Assembly (NCBI GenBank): GCA_031284225.1
Contig: JAITAH010000188.1
Coordinates: forward strand, 1-41,183
Reading direction: 5' to 3'
DNA: 41,183 bases
Source: Dysgonamonadaceae bacterium
Lineage (GTDB): Bacteria > Bacteroidota > Bacteroidia > Bacteroidales > Azobacteroidaceae
Shown here: positions 36,901 through 41,183 of the stretch, one piece after another
Position numbering within the stretch: the stretch's first letter is position 1
How the letters are laid out: each line of letters begins with the position of its first letter
The notes under the pieces: generated by a model
The model's input: the letters and a program-made list of their open reading frames with translations, nothing else
Databases searched by the model: none
What the model was told of the DNA's origin: nothing
Made by a program: the position numbers and the translations under genes

Positions 36901-38031
36901 CAAGCCATTGGGATGCGTCGAACTTAAATATTGCCATTTATGAAAAACATCGGGGGTTTTGTTGATGAAATTGATACCGCCGCTGTAAGTACCTATCCAG
37001 ATATTGTTGAATTTGTCTTCATAAATAGCGCGTACCGTCGAATAGGACAAACCTGTTTCATCGTCGGACTGGTATAGATTATGGAAAGAAATATTTCCGG
37101 ATGAAAAAAACATTTCTTTCCGGATGTCCAAAATACTGACGCCACCCGTTTCGGTTCCTATCCATAATTTATTGTCCTGGGTTTGAGTGATGGAAAAAAC
37201 AGTATTGGAAACTAATGAATTAGGATTTTCTTTATCGTGATAGAAACAAGTAAATTGTTCTGTTTCGGGATTGAACAGCGCCAGTCCGTTTGTGGTTCCG
37301 AGCCAGATATTTTCAAGATTATCAATAAAAATACAATGAATATCATTGTCGGGAAGCGAATGAGGATTGCCTTCTTCGTGAACAAAATTTTTTATGCTCC
37401 GGTCGGCGATCGACAAGATGCTGAGACCGTCTGAGACGTGCCCGATATATAATTTTCCTTTTTTATCATCGGCAATACACCAAACGCTGTTACCCTTTAA
37501 TGCGGGTAGGGTAGTGCAATTGTAATGGATAAATTCATTTTTCTTCTTGTCGTAATAATCAATTCCGTCGGAAAAAGTACTGACCCAGAGATTGCCTTGT
37601 GCGTCGTTGATGACGTCGGTAACAGCATTGGAAATAAGACTTTTATTGTTTTCAGGGTCATGGGCGAATAGAGAAAACGAATCGGTTTCACAATCAAACC
37701 GGTTCAAACCGGCGCGCTGGCAAGCAATCCACACGACATTGTCGGTATTGTCCGCCCACACCTTATTTAATTCGTTTCCGTTGATTCCCGAATGATTCCG
37801 GAAATATTTTTTATACACCCTAAATTCTTTCCCGTCAAAACGATTCAATCCGGATTCGGTAGCAAACCACATATAACCCCGTTGATCCTGAGTAATACTG
37901 ACCACAAAATTATTCGACAGTCCTTGCTCCAATCCTAAACGTTTGATAGAATACGATTGAGCGGAGAGAAGAATGGGAAACAGCAAAAGAAACCCTGTTA
38001 TCAATAAATTTTCCAGCGGCAATCGTTTCAT
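33955..38031 (-). CDS. Hybrid two-component system sensor-regulator (HTCS) of the PUL
   Basis: 1358 aa from ATG 38031, preferred over an in-frame ATG at 38064 because the signal peptide (LLITGFLLLFPILLSAQ) then sits at the N-terminus. The periplasmic part is two beta-propellers of Reg_prop repeats (many xxIWIGTxxGG units, about 25-700) and a Y_Y_Y domain. One membrane helix follows (about 790-815), then a histidine kinase with H858 in NITHELRTPL, a HATPase domain, a receiver with D1153 (SDIMMPEMSG), and an AraC-type helix-turn-helix at the end (about 1255-1358). Senses an oligosaccharide in the periplasm and activates the adjacent PUL. A shared 31-bp sequence upstream of both genes is its probable binding site. 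Confidence 0.96.
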   Translation of the reverse strand: MKRLPLENLLITGFLLLFPILLSAQSYSIKRLGLEQGLSNNFVVSITQDQRGYMWFATESGLNRFDGKEFRVYKKYFRNHSGINGNELNKVWADNTDNVVWIACQRAGLNRFDCETDSFSLFAHDPENNKSLISNAVTDVINDAQGNLWVSTFSDGIDYYDKKKNEFIHYNCTTLPALKGNSVWCIADDKKGKLYIGHVSDGLSILSIADRSIKNFVHEEGNPHSLPDNDIHCIFIDNLENIWLGTTNGLALFNPETEQFTCFYHDKENPNSLVSNTVFSITQTQDNKLWIGTETGGVSILDIRKEMFFSSGNISFHNLYQSDDETGLSYSTVRAIYEDKFNNIWIGTYSGGINFINKTPDVFHKWQYLSSTHPNGLTVKTAWGICSDDENRIWAGTDGGGICVFEGDKRTAVYTKENGKLQNNAILAALKDSEGNLWFGTFQGGIRIYKSKEKKFIPFRPEGFEAKIVRCFFEDKDKNIWIGVDDKGLYSYNLQTRILKHYIAGKQALPQDNLIRAIARDDRNRLWVGSFGGGLNVMDTAFQAICTFNTTKGFYSNTVNCLFQDSWKRMWVGTGEGLVMFADSDSLSNFTVYSEKDGMNDSYVRAITEDKNGNIWFSTNDGISKWAIRENKFYNYVSSDGVPTGQFKSGSVANSKNGYLYFGSQNGICYFNPEQIAGKSDLPPVTITGFRYYIGLTAPEGEERNHPVSSPSIQLNHNQNTFTITFNVMDYAFANQVKYAYQLKGISDEWYNLGSTNEVTFRNLPSGNYLFSVVTKMNNQDWSNKSASFFVKIKPPLWFTWWAELFYALIVVCIIFYIVRFYKKRITLENLLYLEKQNNIQQQALNNDKLQFFTNITHELRTPLTLIIGPLEDLSNDVSLPEKAGKKIRLIHLNATRLLNLINKILDFRKTETNNMPLRVVKGNLAQLVKEIGLKYAELNRTDNLLFSVSIETEHSTLYFDPEYIHIVLDNLISNAFKYTSRGEISVCMRDVCENDILFTEIEVADTGCGIPEKELDKIFNRYYQVKGEMQVSGTGIGLSLIKNLLTVHQGSISVESKEGKGASFKFRLMTHHTYPGVFHEKTDEEIPVQEEQPDEMEIRNGKRILLVVEDNPDIRHYIHDTFEEDYLVLTAENGRDGMEQAIKNVPDIIISDIMMPEMSGLELCSMLKKEITTCHIPVILLTAKTSLQDKTEGYSSGADSYITKPFSAGLLKSRVSNLLESRRTLATQIIHSKMYKQTQLTDSINRLDNEFLEKLTSIIKENSSSEKLDIEFIAQKVCMSHSTLYRKIKALLGLSVNEFIRKIKMKQAEELLLTGKYTISEIAFRVGMNSLTYFRQCFKEEFGTSPSEYVKKIAINH

Positions 38032-38061
38032 ACAGTATAGATAAATATGTTTGAAAATTTT

Positions 38062-38069
38062 CAAAGATA
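38062..38069 (-). promoter_or_regulatory. Probable HTCS gene promoter, -7 box
   Basis: Reads TATCTTTG on the minus strand (TAnnTTTG), with no good -33 box. Predicted start near 38055, leader about 24 nt before ATG 38031. If so, the ATG at 38064 would precede the transcription start, supporting the 38031 start. Confidence 0.6.
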
Positions 38070-38107
38070 GTATATTTGTCCGAATAAACCGTATTTACGC
38101 TGCCAAA

Positions 38108-38138
38108 GACCAATTTGTGAGCTATTTTTGACGATTTT
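38108..38138 (+). promoter_or_regulatory. Putative HTCS operator, autoregulatory copy (31 bp)
   Basis: On plus: GACCAATTTGTGAGC, then TATTTTTGACGATTTT; the inverted counterpart of 33828-33858 with 30 of 31 bases identical. It lies at about -53 to -83 of the predicted HTCS promoter and ends 3 bp before the tssH stop codon. Orientation relative to its promoter is opposite to that of the PUL copy. Confidence 0.7.
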
Positions 38139-38141
38139 CAA

Positions 38142-40625
38142 TTAAATAATATTCCAATTCAACCCTCCATTTTCATCTTTTCCAATTAGCACTTTTTGTC
38201 CGCTGCCAAGTTTTCCGCCCACAATCAGGCGGGAAATCGGACGCCGCAGGTAAGTCCGGATATTTCCGGCGATCTGCCTTGCGCCGTATTTGGGCGTAAA
38301 GCCCTTCTCGGCAAGCAATTTTTTCGTTTCTTCGTCGATTTCCATTGTTATCCCCTGCTTTTTCAAGGCTTCGTGAAGGCTATTAATCTGTATATCAAAT
38401 ATTTTTAGCAGCATCGTTTCATTAACCGGCGCGAAGGGAACAATTTCGGAAATACGCGCCAGAAATTCCGGGCGGAAATACTGTCCCATCACTTCCATAA
38501 GCTGGACGGTCGGAGGTTTAATTCCCTGTTCCATCTGTTCTGCAAGCCATTCGCTACCAACATTGGAAGTGAAAATAACAATTGCGTTGGAAAAATCGCC
38601 TTCCTTGCCCAGCCGGTCGTGCAATTTCCCTTCGTCCATGATTTGAAGAAAAATATCATATACCGATGGATGCGCTTTTTCTATTTCATCAAAAAGCACA
38701 ACCGCATAAGGCTGTTGCCGGATTTTGTTTATCAGAAGTCCGCCTTCTTCGTAACCGACATAGCCCGGAGGCGCGCCATAGAGCAAAGCGGCGGAATGTT
38801 CTTCCTTAAACTCCGACATATCGAAGCGTATCATGGCTTTCTCGTCGTTGAAGAGGACTTCCGCCAGCGATTTAGCCAACTCGGTTTTTCCTGTTCCGGT
38901 AGGACCCAGCAAGAAAAACGATCCCGTTGGTTGGCCGGCTTTGTTCAGCCCGCTACGCGATTCCAAAATAGCGTCCACCAGCGATTTCAATGCGCCGTCC
39001 TGTCCAACCACTCGGCGGCGGAGCAGGTCTTCCATGTTCAGGAGGCGTTCCTTTTCCTGCGCCTGCACTTTACCGATGGGGATACCGGTCTTGGCGGAAA
39101 TAATAGCGGCAACTTCGTGTACACGGACAGTCGTTATTCTTTCCTTGACAAATTCCTGCAAAGTATCCAATACTCTGTAAATATAATCAAACAACTTTTG
39201 ATAATCCGTAACTGCCTTTACGTCTGTTTCGTCGGTAATCGCTCCCAGCAAAATAGGGCTTAAACGATTTTGCATGGAAAAATAGAGGAAACGCAAATCT
39301 TCGATTTTTTCTTCGGCGGACTTGTCGAAACGACTTTCGATTTTTGCCAATTCTTCCGTGAAGTATTTTACATCTTCCCGTGCGGTTTCGTTGAGCATTT
39401 TCACAGCCGAGAGCGTTCTGTCCATCAGGTCAATGGCCGAATCGGGTAATTTGCGGTCTTTCACATACCGTTTGGCAAGGCGCACACATTCTTCTACCGC
39501 TTCTCCTGCGATTTCCAGGCTGTGAAATTTCTTATAACGCGGCAAAACGGCGTGCATCATCTGAATGGCGGAATCCATATCCGGTTCGTTCACCTGCAAT
39601 ACTTCAAAGCGACGGTTAAAAGCGAGGTCAGGCTCAATCAGCTTGCGATAGCCGTCGATGGTTGTAGCGCCGATAACGGTTAAATCGCCTTTCGACAGTT
39701 CGGGTTTCAGAATATTGGCTGCGCCGGAATTGCCCTGCCTGGGGTCAAGCAAAACATGGATTTCGTCTATAAACAGGATCGCTCGATCTATACAGCGTAT
39801 TTCCCGGATCAGATTTTTCAGGCGGTCTTCAATTTCGCCCTTGTAAGTAGCTCCGGCAATCAGCGCTCCCGTATCCAGTTCGTAAACGACGGATCCTGCC
39901 AAATAAGACGGCGCTTGATTATTGACAATATCGCAAACCAATCCGTCCGCCAAAGCGGTTTTTCCCACGCCCGGATCGCCGGTAATCAGAACATTGGGCT
40001 TGCTGTACCGTCCGAGGATTTCCATCATCATTCGGCTTTCCTTGTCGCGGCTGACGATGGAATGAATTTTCGAATCCAGCGCCAGAGCGGTTTTGTCGAT
40101 ACAGTATTTCGACAAGTTCGCCATAGGCAGGCTTTCGGCGTTGTTTTCCGGTTTCAGGCCGGTCAGACCGGAAAAATCGGGGCTGCGGGTCTGTATTTCC
40201 GTTGTATATAGCTCGTAAATATCCTTTTCGCGAAGCGGAAAAGATTTCAATTGACCGGCGGCGAAACCGGTTTCCGGTTTTGCCAGCGCCGTGAGGACGC
40301 AAACCGGATTGATTTCGAGCAAACCCAGTTTCAGCCGCACATTGTCCGCTTCCTCAAAAACCAAAGGAATCTTTTCGTCGGGAAGAATTTCGGAAGCGAC
40401 CGGCGTTTTCGGACAAGCGTCCATCCGCATGTCAGCCCATTCTTCCAGATAACGAACGTCTTTGCCTATGCTTTGAAGAAAACCGGTCAAGCCGATTTCC
40501 TTATGCAACAAGGCTTTTAAAAGATGGGCAGGCGTGTAACGCGCGTTGGCATTTTCCTGTGCAAGCGATTGGGCGATACGGACAGCCGTTAGGACTGTTT
40601 CGTTCAAGTTTAAGAAATCGTTCAT
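38142..40625 (-). CDS. tssH: ClpV/TssH-type AAA+ ATPase (type VI secretion sheath disassembly)
   Basis: 827 aa. ClpB-family double AAA+ protein: Clp N-domain (about 1-145), first ATPase with Walker A GDPGVGKT (216-223) and Walker B FIDE, pore loop GATYKGE, a short middle domain, second ATPase with Walker A GPTGTGKT (574-581), pore loop GAPPGYVGY and FDEIEKAH, then ClpB small D2 domain. The N-domain (SETV-like start LNETVLTAVRIAQSLAQEN, then LLHKEIGLTGFLQSIGKD) differs from housekeeping ClpB and fits the ClpV of Bacteroidota T6SS (subtype iii) as I recall it. ClpV recycles the contracted TssBC sheath. No other T6SS gene is in the window; an unassigned ClpA/ClpB paralogue is the alternative. 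Confidence 0.78.
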   Translation of the reverse strand: MNDFLNLNETVLTAVRIAQSLAQENANARYTPAHLLKALLHKEIGLTGFLQSIGKDVRYLEEWADMRMDACPKTPVASEILPDEKIPLVFEEADNVRLKLGLLEINPVCVLTALAKPETGFAAGQLKSFPLREKDIYELYTTEIQTRSPDFSGLTGLKPENNAESLPMANLSKYCIDKTALALDSKIHSIVSRDKESRMMMEILGRYSKPNVLITGDPGVGKTALADGLVCDIVNNQAPSYLAGSVVYELDTGALIAGATYKGEIEDRLKNLIREIRCIDRAILFIDEIHVLLDPRQGNSGAANILKPELSKGDLTVIGATTIDGYRKLIEPDLAFNRRFEVLQVNEPDMDSAIQMMHAVLPRYKKFHSLEIAGEAVEECVRLAKRYVKDRKLPDSAIDLMDRTLSAVKMLNETAREDVKYFTEELAKIESRFDKSAEEKIEDLRFLYFSMQNRLSPILLGAITDETDVKAVTDYQKLFDYIYRVLDTLQEFVKERITTVRVHEVAAIISAKTGIPIGKVQAQEKERLLNMEDLLRRRVVGQDGALKSLVDAILESRSGLNKAGQPTGSFFLLGPTGTGKTELAKSLAEVLFNDEKAMIRFDMSEFKEEHSAALLYGAPPGYVGYEEGGLLINKIRQQPYAVVLFDEIEKAHPSVYDIFLQIMDEGKLHDRLGKEGDFSNAIVIFTSNVGSEWLAEQMEQGIKPPTVQLMEVMGQYFRPEFLARISEIVPFAPVNETMLLKIFDIQINSLHEALKKQGITMEIDEETKKLLAEKGFTPKYGARQIAGNIRTYLRRPISRLIVGGKLGSGQKVLIGKDENGGLNWNII

Positions 40626-40671
40626 AGTTGTATCTGTTATATCATAAATTGAGGCGTTTTTTTATTTTCTG

Positions 40672-40702
40672 CAAACATATTAAAAATATATTAAATATCA
40701 AT
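40672..40702 (-). promoter_or_regulatory. Probable tssH promoter
   Basis: On the minus strand ATTG (40702-40699), 19 bp, then TATGTTTG (40679-40672): a near-consensus TTTG-N19-TAnnTTTG. Leader about 40 nt. Its presence suggests tssH starts its own transcript here rather than being the end of a long operon. Confidence 0.6.
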
Positions 40703-40974
40703 TATCCCAACAGAAAAAAAACAAAAAAGAGGAGTAAATTTTTTAAAAGATAAGGTCTGAATTTTTCACGATATTGCAATAATATTTTTATTTTCCTGAC
40801 TTAGACAATGCGTTACTCTAAAAATTTTCCCAGAAATTTTGATCAAATAATTGTTTTATGGAATTGTGTTTGGCAGTTATCAGCATGGTTTTGGTCAATG
40901 TTTATCCACTTACAGGTAATTTAATTTTTACTATTGTTATGGTTTTAGCAAGATTCAGGACTTTGTTTGCGCTC
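40703..40974. other. AT-rich stretch with no recognised gene
   Basis: Very AT-rich compared with the rest of the window. An open frame begins at ATG 40858 and runs into the recombinase remnant, but its first 39 codons resemble nothing known to me. A small AAAATTT/AAATTTT dyad lies near 40820-40840. Nothing else seen. Confidence 0.5.
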
Positions 40975-41150
40975 AAATATATTTCACTTCACTCCCGCGG
41001 CACAGTTTTTCCACTCATTTGCTTAAAAAACGGAACAGTCGTCAGTTTTATACAGCCTTGCTTGGACACAACGACGTCGAAACTACGATGAAATATGCCA
41101 AAGTAGCACAAAAAGATTTGAAGAAGATTGCTTTTCGAGTTCGGCTTTGA
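40975..41150 (+). pseudogene. Tyrosine recombinase (integrase), decayed C-terminal fragment
   Basis: Reading across three one-base frameshifts (near 40997, 41030 and 41062) gives KYISLHS-L-RHSFSTHLLK, then NGTVVSFIQA and LLGHNDVETTMKYAKVA, ending at TGA 41148. This is the catalytic end of a XerC/integrase-type tyrosine recombinase: HxxR box, LLGH box and the tyrosine in MKYAKV. No N-terminal or core-binding part precedes it, so it is a relict. It marks a former mobile-element or integron-like insertion beside tssH. Confidence 0.75.
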
Positions 41151-41183
41151 GGACTTCAAATTCTTCGATAATTTTGGGAAATT

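Noticed and set aside
33828..38138. Insertion-sequence terminal inverted repeats
   Set aside because: The segment between the copies holds only the HTCS gene, with no transposase, and no flanking target duplication is visible. Operator or inversion site explains it better.

Overview
The window comes from a chromosome of the order Bacteroidales (phylum Bacteroidota). The evidence is SusC/SusD pairs, a one-protein hybrid two-component regulator (HTCS), type IX secretion (T9SS) C-terminal domains, Bacteroidota promoters (TAnnTTTG, in the best case preceded at 19 bp by TTTG), A-rich translation starts and the gene order zapA-rny. The family cannot be fixed from the sequence. T9SS domains together with a T6SS-type ClpV fit lineages such as Paludibacter, Dysgonomonas or Tannerella relatives better than classical gut Bacteroides.

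Left part (1-6232), housekeeping: the 5' portion of thrS and prfB on the minus strand; prfB carries the classic autoregulatory +1 frameshift. A divergent plus-strand block follows: a coiled-coil gene, zapA, rny, ftsE and a PagL-like outer-membrane lipid A deacylase candidate.

Middle part (6251-14660), one tightly packed plus-strand operon: lysA (broken by a single-base frameshift), an integral-membrane family 2 glycosyltransferase, an unrecognised 240-aa protein, GtrA, a DPM1/GtrB-type glycosyltransferase, a UDP-sugar 6-dehydrogenase, then an NtrC-type sigma-54 activator and its histidine kinase. Several genes overlap. The glycosyltransferase, GtrA and dehydrogenase genes suggest lipid-linked decoration of a surface polymer with a uronic-acid sugar, coupled to its own sigma-54 two-component system.

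Right part (14771-38031), all minus strand: a CapA-like metallophosphatase and a D-type esterase under their own promoter, then a polysaccharide utilisation locus (PUL). In transcription order the PUL reads: HTCS sensor-regulator; a T9SS-tailed surface protein; two small lipocalin-like lipoproteins; SusC1/SusD1; SusC2/SusD2; a small lipoprotein; a T9SS-tailed GH30 endo-glycosidase; a GH2 beta-galactosidase-like enzyme. Surface GH30 would cut the polymer, SusD/SusC pairs would capture and import oligosaccharides, and GH2 would finish them in the periplasm. A beta-galactan or arabinogalactan-type glycan is a reasonable but unproven guess.

The most interesting signal is a 31-bp sequence present twice in inverted orientation (30/31 identical), once upstream of the HTCS gene and once upstream of the first PUL gene. 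Each copy lies about 40-55 bp upstream of the predicted transcription start. It is a strong candidate for the HTCS operator; alternatively the copies are the ends of an invertible segment. Second is a 4 x 23-bp tandem array of perfect 11-bp dyads between susC2 and susD2. The right end (38142-41183) holds a T6SS-type ClpV/TssH ATPase and a decayed tyrosine-recombinase fragment, so the neighbouring DNA outside the window may be an acquired T6SS island.
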